From Paenibacillus tianjinensis (lineage in GTDB: Bacteria; Bacillota; Bacilli; Paenibacillales; Paenibacillaceae): a stretch of 64,000 nucleotides of DNA. The translations under genes were made by a program, and so were the position numbers. Below the pieces are notes generated by a model. The model was not told the origin of the DNA. It worked only from the letters and a program-made list of their open reading frames with translations, and did not search any database. The DNA lies in contig NZ_CP070969.1 of assembly GCF_017086365.1 (NCBI RefSeq), positions 4,340,001 to 4,404,000 of the forward strand. The letters are read 5' to 3'. Below are positions 55,292 to 64,000 of the stretch, one piece after another. Positions within the stretch are counted from its first letter, which is position 1, and each line of letters starts with the position of its first letter.

Positions 55292-57553
55292 TTACATTGT
55301 ACCGTGGAAGGTACGGTTAATTACATCCAATTGTTGTTCACGAGTCAGCTTGATGAAGTTAACAGCATAGCCGGATACACGAACAGTCAATTGCGGATAG
55401 TTCTCAGGGTGATCCATAGCATCGATCAGCTGTTCACGGTTAAATACGTTAACATTCAAGTGCTGAGCGTTGTTGTGGAAGTAACCGTCCATCATGAATA
55501 CCAGGTTGGACTTACGGGATTCTTCGTCTTTTCCAAGCGCCTTAGGCACGATGGAGAAGGTATTGGAGATACCGTCTTGTGCATCAGAGTATGGCAGTTT
55601 GGCAACAGAATTCAAGGAAGCCAGTGCGCCTTTCTTGTCGCGTCCATGCATTGGGTTAGCACCTGGAGCGAACGGTTCACCTTTCTTACGTCCGTCAGGA
55701 GTAGTACCTGTTTTCTTTCCGTATACCACGTTTGAAGTGATAGTCAATACCGATTGAGTCGGTACAGCATTACGATAAGTTTTGTTTTTGCGGATCATTG
55801 TCATGAAGGTTTCAACCAGTTCAACCGCAATGCTGTCAACAGCATCGTCGTTGTTACCGTAGCAAGGGAATTCACCTTCAGTTACAAAGTCGATTGCAAT
55901 GCCTTGTTCGTTGCGGATCGGTTTAACCTTCGCGTATTTGATTGCGCTCAGGGAGTCAGCTGCAACGGACAGACCGGCGATACCACAAGCCATCGTACGC
56001 AGGATGTCACGGTCATGCAGTGCCATCTCGATGCGTTCGTAAGAATATTTGTCATGCATATAGTGGATGATGTTCAGGGTGTTGACATAAGTCTTAGCCA
56101 GCCATTCCATCATAGGTTTGAAGCGTTTCATTACTTCGTCGTAATCCAGATACTCGGAAGTGATCGCCGGGAATTCAGGTCCAACTTGTGCGCCGGACTT
56201 CTCGTCTACACCGCCATTGATTGCATACAGCAAAGCTTTTGCCAGGTTGGCGCGGGCGCCGAAGAACTGCATTTGTTTACCGATGCGCATTGGGGATACG
56301 CAGCAGGCAATTGCGTAATCTTCGCCCCAGTATGGACGCATTACATCATCGTTCTCATATTGGATAGCGCTGGTTTCGATGGAAACCTTGGCACAATATT
56401 TTTTGAAGCCTTCAGGCAGTCTTTCGGACCATAATACAGTCAAGTTTGGTTCCGGAGCAGGACCCAGGTTATACAGGGTATGCAGGAAACGGAAACTGTT
56501 TTTGGTTACGCGTGTTGTTCCGTCTTCAGCCATACCGCCGATGGATTCAGTTACCCATGTAGGGTCGCCGGAGAACAACTCGTTATAGTCAGGCGTACGC
56601 AGGAATTTCACGATACGCAGTTTCATTACGAAATGGTCAACAATTTCTTGTGCTTGCTCTTCAGTAAGAGTGCCTTCTTCGAAATCGCGCTGTGCATAAA
56701 TATCGAGGAAAGAAGATACGCGTCCAAGGGACATTGCCGCACCGTTTTGCTCTTTAACTGCTGCCAAATAACCGAAGTATACCCATTGAGTAGCTTCCTT
56801 GAAGGTGTTGGCCGGTTTGGAAATATCAAGACCGTGTGCTGCAGCCATTTCTTTCAGTTCGCCCAGAGCGCGGATTTGCTCCGACAGTTCTTCACGCAAA
56901 CGGATTACATCTTCACTCATGAAATCAACTTCAAGTTCACTTAGCTGTTGTTTCTTATCTTTGATCAGGAATTCGATACCGTACAAAGCAACGCGACGGT
57001 AGTCGCCGATGATGCGTCCACGGCCGTAAGCATCAGGAAGACCTGTGATAACGCCCGATTTACGTACAGCTCTCATTTCTGGTGTATATGCATCAAATAC
57101 GCCTTGGTTATGCGTTTTGCGGATGTTCGTAAACATTTCGACAATGTTATTCGGAAGTTCGAAGCCATAAGCCTTAGTGGCGTCGATCATCATTTTGATA
57201 CCGCCGAATGGTTGGATGGAACGTCTGAAAGGAGCATCAGTCTGCACGCCTACAATTTGTTCCTTATCTTTGTCGATGTAGCCTGGTTTATGGGAAGTAA
57301 TAGTGGAGACAGTATCCAGGGAAATGTCCCATACGCCGCCTTTGTCTCTTTCTTCCTTACTCAGCTGGGAGATGATCTTCCACAGTTCAGTGGTGTTGCT
57401 TGTAGGACCTACGAGGAAATCTTCATTTCCTTCGTAAGGCTTGATGTTTGTTGCGATAAAGTTGTTAACGTCAACTTTCTTGGACCATTTACCTTTTGCA
57501 AAACTTCTCCAACCGGACTTTACTTCTTGTACATCTTTTTCAATCACCGACAT
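55292..57553 (-). CDS. pflB: Pyruvate formate-lyase
   Basis: Converts pyruvate and CoA to acetyl-CoA and formate. 753 residues. Active-site Cys pair in [12 protein letters not shown], radical Gly in [10 protein letters not shown] near the C-terminus. ATG 57553 ([15 protein letters not shown]) follows GGAGGG. Codon choice is strongly biased, with many aat/aac and ccg/gca, as in highly expressed genes. Upstream lies a large Fnr-like palindrome. Confidence 0.96.
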   Translation of the reverse strand: MSVIEKDVQEVKSGWRSFAKGKWSKKVDVNNFIATNIKPYEGNEDFLVGPTSNTTELWKIISQLSKEERDKGGVWDISLDTVSTITSHKPGYIDKDKEQIVGVQTDAPFRRSIQPFGGIKMMIDATKAYGFELPNNIVEMFTNIRKTHNQGVFDAYTPEMRAVRKSGVITGLPDAYGRGRIIGDYRRVALYGIEFLIKDKKQQLSELEVDFMSEDVIRLREELSEQIRALGELKEMAAAHGLDISKPANTFKEATQWVYFGYLAAVKEQNGAAMSLGRVSSFLDIYAQRDFEEGTLTEEQAQEIVDHFVMKLRIVKFLRTPDYNELFSGDPTWVTESIGGMAEDGTTRVTKNSFRFLHTLYNLGPAPEPNLTVLWSERLPEGFKKYCAKVSIETSAIQYENDDVMRPYWGEDYAIACCVSPMRIGKQMQFFGARANLAKALLYAINGGVDEKSGAQVGPEFPAITSEYLDYDEVMKRFKPMMEWLAKTYVNTLNIIHYMHDKYSYERIEMALHDRDILRTMACGIAGLSVAADSLSAIKYAKVKPIRNEQGIAIDFVTEGEFPCYGNNDDAVDSIAVELVETFMTMIRKNKTYRNAVPTQSVLTITSNVVYGKKTGTTPDGRKKGEPFAPGANPMHGRDKKGALASLNSVAKLPYSDAQDGISNTFSIVPKALGKDEESRKSNLVFMMDGYFHNNAQHLNVNVFNREQLIDAMDHPENYPQLTVRVSGYAVNFIKLTREQQLDVINRTFHGTM

Positions 57554-57722
57554 GCTAAATCCCTCCATATATATTTATAATATTTGTAGAGATCGCGGGC
57601 TTGAAGGTTAATCCCGTGTCTCGTGATCCCAATGATATGGTTGTTATAAAATTCACAATCGCGACTTCATATCCGGGAACGTTGTTTATATAAACATTTT
57701 AGTTTATTTTCTCAAAAAGGAC

Positions 57723-57759
57723 TGTGACAAATATCACCTTTCCGGTGATATTTGTCACT
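57723..57759. promoter_or_regulatory. Double Fnr-like palindrome between adhE and pflB
   Basis: GTGACAAATATCACC (57724-57738) and GGTGATATTTGTCAC (57744-57758) form a perfect 15-bp inverted repeat, five bases apart. Each arm is itself an Fnr/Crp-type site: TGTGA-N6-TCACC and GGTGA-N6-TCACT, close to TGTGA-N6-TCACA. Located 170 bases before pflB and 55 after adhE. Confidence 0.65.
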
Positions 57760-57813
57760 ACCATCTAGTCCCATATTAACCTTTAAACTTCTTTTTTGCT
57801 AAGCAAGCGCCAA

Positions 57814-60435
57814 TTATACGTCGAATCTTCCGTAGAATGCGTTGCGGTATACATCAGCCAGCTCAGTTACCAGCGGCAGTTTAGGGTTGGCAGTAGTACA
57901 TTGGTCTTCAAATGCACGGTCAGCCAGGTAATCTACACGCGATTCGAAATCCTTAGCATCGAAGCCAAGCGCCGAGAACGACTCTTCGATACCGAGTTTT
58001 TTGTTCAGATCGCGGATTGCATTGATCAGGCTAGTTACGCCTTCTTCAGTAGTGCGGGCCGGCAATCCCAGAATGCGGGCGATTTCGGCATAACGCTCGT
58101 CAGCTACGAAGTGCGAATATTTAGGGAACGAAGCGAACTTCGTAGGTTTTTTGGCATTGTAACGGATAACGTGCGGCATCAGGATGGCATTGGTACGACC
58201 ATGCGCTGTGTGGTATTGACCGCCCCATTTGTGCGCCAAGCTGTGGTTGATGCCCAGGAACGCGTTAGCAAAAGCCATACCAGCGAGTGTCGATGCGTTA
58301 TGCATTTTTTCACGAGCCAGCTTGTCGCCAGTCAGCGCTGATTTTTCCAGGTACTGGAATACCAATTGAATTGCTTTGATTGCCAGACCATCGGAATAGT
58401 CACTAGCCATTACAGATACATAAGCTTCAATTGCATGTGTCAATACGTCCATACCGGTATCAGCAACAGCAGTTCTAGGCAAGCTGTATACAAACTCTGG
58501 ATCAACGATCGCAACATCTGGAGTCAGCTCATAATCAGCCAATGGGTATTTAGTATTGTTGCCAGTTGTTTTGTCAGTAATAACTGCGAACGGAGTTACT
58601 TCCGAACCTGTACCCGATGTTGTTGGGATTGCAACGAATTTCGCTTTGTTGCCCAGCTCAGGGAATTTGTAGACACGTTTGCGGATATCCATGAATTTCT
58701 GTTTCAATCCGTCAAAGTCAGCATCCGGGTGTTCATAGAACAACCACATTCCTTTTGCAGCATCCATTGGGGAACCGCCGCCGAGTGCGATGATGCAGTC
58801 CGGTTGGAATCTGTTCATCATAGCAGTACCTTTTTCAACTGTAGTAGTCGATGGATCCGGTTCAACTTCCGAGAACACTTCAATTGCTACAGGTGTTTGG
58901 CGTTGACGCAGATAGTGCTCTACTCTTTCTACATAACCCAGTTTAACCATCATAGGGTCCGTGATGATTGCTACACGGCTGATGTTAGGCATTTTAGTCA
59001 GGTACTGAGTGGATCCTTTTTCGAAGTAAATTTTGTCAGGTACTTTAAACCATTGCATATTCACGGTACGACGGTTCACCCTTTTCACGTTGATCAGATT
59101 GATTGCAGTAACGTTCTGCGATACCGAGTTGCGACCATAAGATCCGCAGCCCAGGGTAAGCGAAGGGATATTCGTATTGTAAATGTCGCCGATGGCGCCA
59201 TGTGTCGAAGGCGAGTTCACAAGAATACGTCCTGTTTGCAGGCGGTTCGAGAACTTCATGATAACTTCTTCATTGTTGGAGTGGATAGCCGAGCTGTGGC
59301 CCATGCCGCCAAATTCAACGATTTCTGCAGCGCGTTCGATACCTTGGTCTGCATTTTTAACTTTGTAGCAAGCCAGAACCGGGCTGAGCTTTTCAGCGGA
59401 CAGCGGATATTTAGTGCCTACGCCTTCGATTTCAGCTACCAGAATCTTCGTGCCGGCTGGAACCTGAATACCGCACATTTCAGCGATTTTCACTGCCGAT
59501 TGACCTACGATTGCCGGGTTAACTGCGCATTTTTCTACGTTCATTGCGCCGTTGGTCAGCTTAGCAGCTTCATCTTTGTTAACGAAGTAGCAGCCATTCG
59601 CGATCATTTTCTTCTTCACTTGGTCAAAAATTGCTTCTTCAATAATAACGGCTTGCTCGGAAGCACAGATCATACCATTATCAAAGGTTTTGGAAAGGAT
59701 GATGTCTGTTACTGCTTGATCGATGTTAGCACTCTTCTCGATGAAGGCAGGTACGTTACCAGGACCTACGCCGAGTGCCGGTTTGCCGCAGCTGTAAGCT
59801 GCTTTAACCATTGCCGATCCGCCGGTTGCCAGGATCAGTGCAACGTCAGGATTGTTCATCAGTGCGTTTGTTTTGTCCATAGTAGGAAGTTCAATCCATT
59901 GGATGAAGTTCTCAGGTGCACCAGCTTTAACGCCTGCATCATGAAGAATTTTGGCTGCTGCCGCGCTACACTCTTGCGCAGATGGATGGAAACCGAATAT
60001 AATAGGATTACGTGTCTTAGCGGCGATCAATGCTTTAAACATCGTGGTGGATGTTGGGTTGGTTACCGGTGTGATCCCCATTACAATTCCGACTGGTTCA
60101 GCAATCTTCTGGAAGTTGTCATAAGTGTTATCTTCAATAACGCCTACTGTCTTGTCGTACTTAATTCCGTGCCAGATATATTCAGTTGAGAAGATATTCT
60201 TCGTAATTTTGTCTTCGTATACTCCGCGTCCTGTTTCTTCGACGGCCAATTTCGCCAGGTACATATGTTTGTCGAGACCTGCCAACGCCATTGCATGAAC
60301 GATTGTGTTAACCTGCTCTTGATCTAGCTCCATGAACGCATCCAGGGCTTTCTTTGCTTTATCCACCAAAGTCTGAATATACTCTTCAGCGGTGGTTTGT
60401 TTCACTTGGGCGGCGACTTCGTTTTTAACTGCCAT
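57814..60435 (-). CDS. adhE: Bifunctional aldehyde-alcohol dehydrogenase AdhE
   Basis: Reduces acetyl-CoA through acetaldehyde to ethanol, regenerating NAD. 873 residues: N-terminal aldehyde dehydrogenase domain with catalytic Cys in NGMICASEQAV, linker, and C-terminal iron alcohol dehydrogenase with GGGSPMDAAKGMW, HAIEAYVSVMASDYSD and INHSLAHKWGGQYHTAHGR (iron ligands). Strongly biased codons. SD GGAGG. Works with PflB in mixed-acid fermentation. Confidence 0.96.
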   Translation of the reverse strand: MAVKNEVAAQVKQTTAEEYIQTLVDKAKKALDAFMELDQEQVNTIVHAMALAGLDKHMYLAKLAVEETGRGVYEDKITKNIFSTEYIWHGIKYDKTVGVIEDNTYDNFQKIAEPVGIVMGITPVTNPTSTTMFKALIAAKTRNPIIFGFHPSAQECSAAAAKILHDAGVKAGAPENFIQWIELPTMDKTNALMNNPDVALILATGGSAMVKAAYSCGKPALGVGPGNVPAFIEKSANIDQAVTDIILSKTFDNGMICASEQAVIIEEAIFDQVKKKMIANGCYFVNKDEAAKLTNGAMNVEKCAVNPAIVGQSAVKIAEMCGIQVPAGTKILVAEIEGVGTKYPLSAEKLSPVLACYKVKNADQGIERAAEIVEFGGMGHSSAIHSNNEEVIMKFSNRLQTGRILVNSPSTHGAIGDIYNTNIPSLTLGCGSYGRNSVSQNVTAINLINVKRVNRRTVNMQWFKVPDKIYFEKGSTQYLTKMPNISRVAIITDPMMVKLGYVERVEHYLRQRQTPVAIEVFSEVEPDPSTTTVEKGTAMMNRFQPDCIIALGGGSPMDAAKGMWLFYEHPDADFDGLKQKFMDIRKRVYKFPELGNKAKFVAIPTTSGTGSEVTPFAVITDKTTGNNTKYPLADYELTPDVAIVDPEFVYSLPRTAVADTGMDVLTHAIEAYVSVMASDYSDGLAIKAIQLVFQYLEKSALTGDKLAREKMHNASTLAGMAFANAFLGINHSLAHKWGGQYHTAHGRTNAILMPHVIRYNAKKPTKFASFPKYSHFVADERYAEIARILGLPARTTEEGVTSLINAIRDLNKKLGIEESFSALGFDAKDFESRVDYLADRAFEDQCTTANPKLPLVTELADVYRNAFYGRFDV

Positions 60436-60510
60436 CTCCCTCGTCCTCCTGTCAATTTTTAGGTTGTTTTTCTCTACACATTTATCTTATCACATCCTCC
60501 TCGTCTTGTA

Positions 60511-60528
60511 TAGTGAATTCTTTCACAA
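60511..60528. promoter_or_regulatory. Fnr/Rex-like operator of adhE
   Basis: TAGTGAATTCTTTCACAA differs at one position from TTGTGA-N6-TCACAA (Rex/Fnr type). It lies 76 bases before the adhE start, fitting redox or oxygen control. Confidence 0.5.
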
Positions 60529-60552
60529 AGTATAAAGTTTTTTTGATTTGTT

Positions 60553-60568
60553 TTCAAAGCGCTTTCAT
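60553..60568. promoter_or_regulatory. cre-like site of adhE
   Basis: TTCAAAGCGCTTTCAT matches the cre consensus at all but one fixed position and has the strong AAAGCGCTTT core. It lies 118 bases before adhE. Confidence 0.6.
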
Positions 60569-60713
60569 TCAATCATAATCAGGTTCTAGTTCCATTTTTT
60601 ATAAAAATATTTTGGTAATATTTATATTACGGTTTCATGTTGACTTTTGAAACCCAGGTTCTCCAGGTTCACGAGAATTTGAAATTGCTGCTTTTTGTCT
60701 GATTTTGACAAAC

Positions 60714-60766
60714 AAAAAAACAAGACGGCTGTTCTCCCGATTCAGAAGAATGGCCCGTCTTGTTTT
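60714..60766 (-). terminator. Terminator of the second sugar ABC operon
   Basis: ACAAGACGG pairs with CCGTCTTGT, with a run of seven T on the minus strand, 25 bases after the binding protein stop. Confidence 0.85.
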
Positions 60767-60790
60767 CATTTCTGGCGTTACCAGCGTATT

Positions 60791-62263
60791 CTATTCTACT
60801 TTAATAGTATCGAAGAATTTCTCCTGCACCGTTTTGGCGGCAGCATCCAGCTGCGCTTTGGAGTCTGTGCCTTTTTTGGAGAACAGCTCCTGGATCACAT
60901 TGGACATAGTTGCATAATAATCCTGAGTGTTGTACTGTGCTTCAGGCTTACCATCCAGCAGAGCCATAATGTCAGGGTTGTATTGGTACACAATGTCGGA
61001 ATACTTGTCGTATACGGCTTTTGTTTTCTTGCCGAAATCAGAATCAGCAGCATAATAGTCCAGAAGCGGCGGGATAAAATACTTGCCGTCCGCCTTGCGC
61101 TGCTGCAGAATCGCATCTAGCGCACCCAGGCCTTTATCAGAGAAATAATCAAATGTAATATAGCGGAAGGCCATTTCCTGCTCATCTTTAGAAGCGTTCG
61201 GGTTGATTACGAGGTAGTCGCCGCCAAGTACTCCAGTATGCTTGCCGCCTTTTTGAGCTGCCGGCATTGGATAGGTGAGCACATCCTCCGGTTTGAGTCC
61301 GCCCTGGTTCAGTGCCTGTTCAATGACGCCGTCGGAGCCGGCCATTACCATCGCTGTACGCCCCTGCTGGAATGCCCCGACTGCATCCCCCCAGCCTAGT
61401 GCCCAGTCCTGCGGAATAGCATTCGCTTCCCATCTCAGCTTTTTATAGAAATCCAGTGCTTTTACCCCTGCTTCGGAATTAAAGGTAGCAACGACCTTGC
61501 CGCCCTCCACATTCTGGATCTCCCCGCCGGCTTCGAACAGGAAGTTGGTCCAGTTCCAGCCAGCTTCATTACCTTTCCCCATTGGGGCGATTCCGGAAAT
61601 CCCTTTTTTGGGATCAGCTACCCCTTTGGCGGTGTTCAGCATATCATCCCAGGTCCAGTCCATCGCCGGAACGGCTACGCCTTTGTCATCCAGCATCTTC
61701 TTATTAATCATTGTTGTGGTTACATACCCTTTTTGAGTTACACCGTAGACCTTACCGTCAATGATGAACTGATTTTGCAGCACCGGATTGATCTGATCCT
61801 TGTATTCATATTTGTTCCACAGCTCCGTAATATCAGCAGCCCAGCCCTTTTCCACCAGGAATTTGGCTTCTGTAGCATAGGTGTTAAAGAAGGTTGGCGC
61901 TTCATTGGCGGCCATTTTCACTCCGATTTCACTGACATTGTACTGCCAGTCGTCCTTGATTATCTCTACATTCGGATATTCCGTCTGAAAGCGTTTGATC
62001 CGGTCGTCCTCCTGCGCCCGCATCTCTGTCAGGTCAGGCGTCGGATAGTGGATTTTGATCGTTACTTTTCTCTGGGTAATATCATCGGCAGGTGCATTTG
62101 TTGCAGCAGTATTTGTTTCCGTATTTGCTGTGGCAGGTGCCGGAGACGCTTCCTCCCCTGTATTTCCCTGGGCATTTCCGTTGTTGTTATTGTTGCCGCC
62201 GCAAGCGGATAACAACGAACCGGCCACAAGGAGACCTGCTAATACGCTGGAAAATTTACGCAT
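60791..62263 (-). CDS. Sugar-binding lipoprotein of second ABC importer
   Basis: 490 residues from ATG 62263 (SD AAAGGGGAG). Lipobox GSLLSACG (Cys20), Asn/Ala/Thr linker, family 1 solute-binding fold (VYGVTQKGYVTTTMINKKML, WTWDDMLNTAKGVADPKKG, FQQGRTAMVMAGSDGVIEQA). Last gene of a permease-permease-binding protein operon, the reverse of the first cluster. Substrate unknown. Confidence 0.92.
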   Translation of the reverse strand: MRKFSSVLAGLLVAGSLLSACGGNNNNNGNAQGNTGEEASPAPATANTETNTAATNAPADDITQRKVTIKIHYPTPDLTEMRAQEDDRIKRFQTEYPNVEIIKDDWQYNVSEIGVKMAANEAPTFFNTYATEAKFLVEKGWAADITELWNKYEYKDQINPVLQNQFIIDGKVYGVTQKGYVTTTMINKKMLDDKGVAVPAMDWTWDDMLNTAKGVADPKKGISGIAPMGKGNEAGWNWTNFLFEAGGEIQNVEGGKVVATFNSEAGVKALDFYKKLRWEANAIPQDWALGWGDAVGAFQQGRTAMVMAGSDGVIEQALNQGGLKPEDVLTYPMPAAQKGGKHTGVLGGDYLVINPNASKDEQEMAFRYITFDYFSDKGLGALDAILQQRKADGKYFIPPLLDYYAADSDFGKKTKAVYDKYSDIVYQYNPDIMALLDGKPEAQYNTQDYYATMSNVIQELFSKKGTDSKAQLDAAAKTVQEKFFDTIKVE

Positions 62264-62394
62264 TGAAACTCCCCTTTTCAATTCATAATTAACTTACAAA
62301 TTCATCTTAAAAGAGAAATCGTTTACAAACGAGGTGTATTTATATTCCTTTCATGTGCAGGTTTACGATTCCATATAAAACCGGTTATCCGTGC

Positions 62395-63267
62395 TTATCC
62401 TTTCACAGCCGACAAGGTTACTCCGCGCATGATGAACTTCTGGAAGATCAGGAACACGAGAATCGGCGGCAGTGACACCAGGAAGAGAATTGCAAACTTA
62501 ATGTTCGTATTCAGCGCCTTGACGTTGATAACATACTTATAGATCGCAGTCGCGAGCGTATATTTATCCTCCGTGTGCATGACCAGTGACGGCCAGAACC
62601 AGTCGTTCCACGCTGTAGAAAAAATAAAGATGGCCAGCGTAGCAAAAATCGGCACGGACAGCGGAACAGCAATGGAGAAAAAGCTTCTCGGCTCCGAGGC
62701 TCCGTCAATCCGCGCAGCTTCAAAGATTTCCGGGTGAATTCCGTCAAAAAAGTTCTTCAGCAGCAGGAAAAGGAACGTATTCGCTCCGGCTGGCAGCCAG
62801 AATGCCGCATACTGGTTGAGCAGGCCCAGCTCCTTCAGATTGACAAAGTTCGGAATCATATAACTGGTTGCCGGGATAAACAGCGTCATCAGGAAAAAGA
62901 AATAGAAGGCTTTCCGGTACGGCACATTCATCCGGGAAATACTGAACGAGGCCATGCCGAGCACTACAAGTGTCACTACCATATTCCCTACAAATATATA
63001 CAGGGTATTCTTCAGGAACATCAGAAGATCAATGTAATTCACAGCATCCTTCAGATTGCTGAAATGCCACTCCTGCGGGAAAAAATGCGGCGGGAAGGAG
63101 TTGACCTCCTGGTTGGACTTCAAGCCGTTGAACATGGTCATCAGGATTGGATACATCATGGTGAAAACCATTATGGCAATAAGGAATACCATAAGGCCGT
63201 AGACGACTTTGTTGCTTGTCTTTTTCAGATCATGTTCGGACAAAATCCCTCTCTCTGCGCTCTTCAT
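62395..63267 (-). CDS. Sugar ABC transporter permease (MalG/LplC type)
   Basis: 290 residues, six helices. The EAA loop is HPEIFEAARIDGASEPRSFF. Long N-terminal cytoplasmic extension (MKSAERGILSEHDLKKTSNK). SD AAGGAGG. One base after the previous permease gene. Confidence 0.92.
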   Translation of the reverse strand: MKSAERGILSEHDLKKTSNKVVYGLMVFLIAIMVFTMMYPILMTMFNGLKSNQEVNSFPPHFFPQEWHFSNLKDAVNYIDLLMFLKNTLYIFVGNMVVTLVVLGMASFSISRMNVPYRKAFYFFFLMTLFIPATSYMIPNFVNLKELGLLNQYAAFWLPAGANTFLFLLLKNFFDGIHPEIFEAARIDGASEPRSFFSIAVPLSVPIFATLAIFIFSTAWNDWFWPSLVMHTEDKYTLATAIYKYVINVKALNTNIKFAILFLVSLPPILVFLIFQKFIMRGVTLSAVKG

Positions 63268-63268
63268 T

Positions 63269-64000
63269 CTAGTTATCCTCCTTCCCCAGCTTGAACTGTA
63301 AAATACCCAAGCCGCTCAGGACGATAAACATCAGCATGCCAAACGCCGTCGCCGTTCCATAATCAAGCCTGGTGAAGGCATACTTCACGATCAGCAGCGC
63401 ATAGGTAAGTGTGGTCTTATTCGGCCCGCCGTCCAGCAGCGCCAACTGTGACTGGTATCCTTGAGAGGTCGCGATGATCTGCAGAATCAGCATCAGGACA
63501 ATCAGATTGCGCAGGGATGGCAGTGTAATATGGCGGATACGCGCCCAGACACCGGCTCCGTCAATCTCAGCCGCTTCGTACCAGTCACGCGGAATACTGA
63601 GCACGGCGGCCAGATAGATCAGCATCCCCGAGCCAAACTGCTGCCATGTTTCCATAAATACAAGCGAGAGCATAGACCACCTGCTGTCCGTCAAAAAAGG
63701 GATCTGGTCCGCCCCAAGCGTACCCAGCAAGGCATTAATCGGTCCGACCGGATCATAGAGCCATCTCCACAGCCCATAAAGAACTACCGCAGGCATCACA
63801 TAGGGAAGATAAGCTGCTACCCGCACAAACCCTCCGAACCTCCGGAGTTCTGAGATCGCAATAGCGAAGGCAATCGGCACCCAGAAGCCGACGACAAGAC
63901 AGAGCAGCATGTAATACAGCGTATTTTTGACTGCGATCAGGACATCGGGGTCCGTGAGTGCTGTACCATAATTGCCGAAGCCTACAAAGGTATTTCCTTT
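63269..64000 (-). CDS. Sugar ABC transporter permease (MalF/UgpA type), start beyond window
   Basis: At least 243 residues, open to the right edge; the frame continues upstream of 63910 with KNTLYYMLLCLVVGFWVPIA. EAA loop DWYEAAEIDGAGVWARIRHI. The N-terminal helix lies outside the window. Confidence 0.9.
   Translation of the reverse strand, partial: KGNTFVGFGNYGTALTDPDVLIAVKNTLYYMLLCLVVGFWVPIAFAIAISELRRFGGFVRVAAYLPYVMPAVVLYGLWRWLYDPVGPINALLGTLGADQIPFLTDSRWSMLSLVFMETWQQFGSGMLIYLAAVLSIPRDWYEAAEIDGAGVWARIRHITLPSLRNLIVLMLILQIIATSQGYQSQLALLDGGPNKTTLTYALLIVKYAFTRLDYGTATAFGMLMFIVLSGLGILQFKLGKEDN

Larger units (their letters stand above)
60436..60790. other. adhE promoter region
   Basis: 355 bases. 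It holds an Fnr/Rex-like site, a cre-like site and, at the far end, the terminator of the second sugar-binding gene. Confidence 0.5.

Noticed and set aside
58366..60189. Open frame of 607 codons on the plus strand
   Set aside because: It is antisense to adhE, has no SD and a composition (Cys, Phe, His, Arg rich) expected from the mirror of a strongly biased gene. Similar mirror frames occur over pflB, dxs and xseA.
62313..62328. cre-like sequence before the second sugar-binding gene
   Set aside because: Two mismatches including the fixed TG, and it lies inside an operon rather than at its promoter.

Overview
The window reads as a chromosomal segment of a spore-forming Firmicute, most probably a Paenibacillus. 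It carries spo0A, spoIVB, the full spoIIIA operon, splB and an Sda-like checkpoint peptide. Gene order recN-argR-tlyA-dxs-ispA-xseBA-folD-nusB-asp23-accCB-spoIIIA-efp is the conserved Bacillales block. Surface proteins with copper-amine-oxidase-like stalks, YesMN/LplBC-type sugar loci, moderate GC and many Shine-Dalgarno (SD) sequences with TTG/GTG starts fit the same assignment. The genus is inferred from gene content, not from a search.

Layout. 1-2.7 kb: an accessory stretch with a DinB-family end, then a compact agr-like peptide-signalling locus: a seven-helix membrane protein with no kinase domain, AgrB, a 39-residue AgrD-like precursor with no cysteine, and a LytTR DNA-binding domain with no receiver. 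A 59-codon Sda-like gene follows. 2.7-4.4 kb: three poorly known genes (small protein, XRE regulator, membrane protein). 4.5-26.8 kb: the conserved block, all on the minus strand. It starts with a spo0A that carries a one-base frameshift between receiver and DNA-binding domain, then spoIVB, recN, argR, tlyA, isoprenoid genes dxs and ispA, exonuclease VII, folD, nusB, an Asp23/AmaP/DUF2273 envelope-stress trio, acetyl-CoA carboxylase accCB, and spoIIIAH to AA plus yqhV.

27-38 kb: yitT, aspartokinase with a visible internal beta-subunit start, efp, a Xaa-Pro peptidase, yqhR, yqhQ, a patatin-like lipase whose SD lies in a strong hairpin, a GHL10-type hydrolase, mntR, splB and ccdA. 39-45.4 kb: a zinc-homeostasis cluster (znuB, znuC, znuA with a Zur box; zur) enclosing T-box-controlled metG and yidD. 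45.5-54.2 kb: a large stalk-domain surface protein and a YesMN-type two-component system with an LplBC-type sugar ABC importer behind a perfect cre site. 54.4-60.6 kb: the anaerobic fermentation genes pflA, pflB and adhE with Fnr/Rex-like and cre operators. 60.7-64 kb: a second sugar ABC importer, cut by the window edge.

Most worth following up are the agr-like locus (a possible peptide-controlled LytTR system without a two-component phosphorelay) and the spo0A frameshift. Also notable are the 15-bp perfect inverted repeat before pflB, the SD-masking hairpin before the lipase gene, and an AT-rich repeat family shared by two intergenic regions. I saw no tRNA, rRNA, CRISPR array, insertion sequence or prophage gene.
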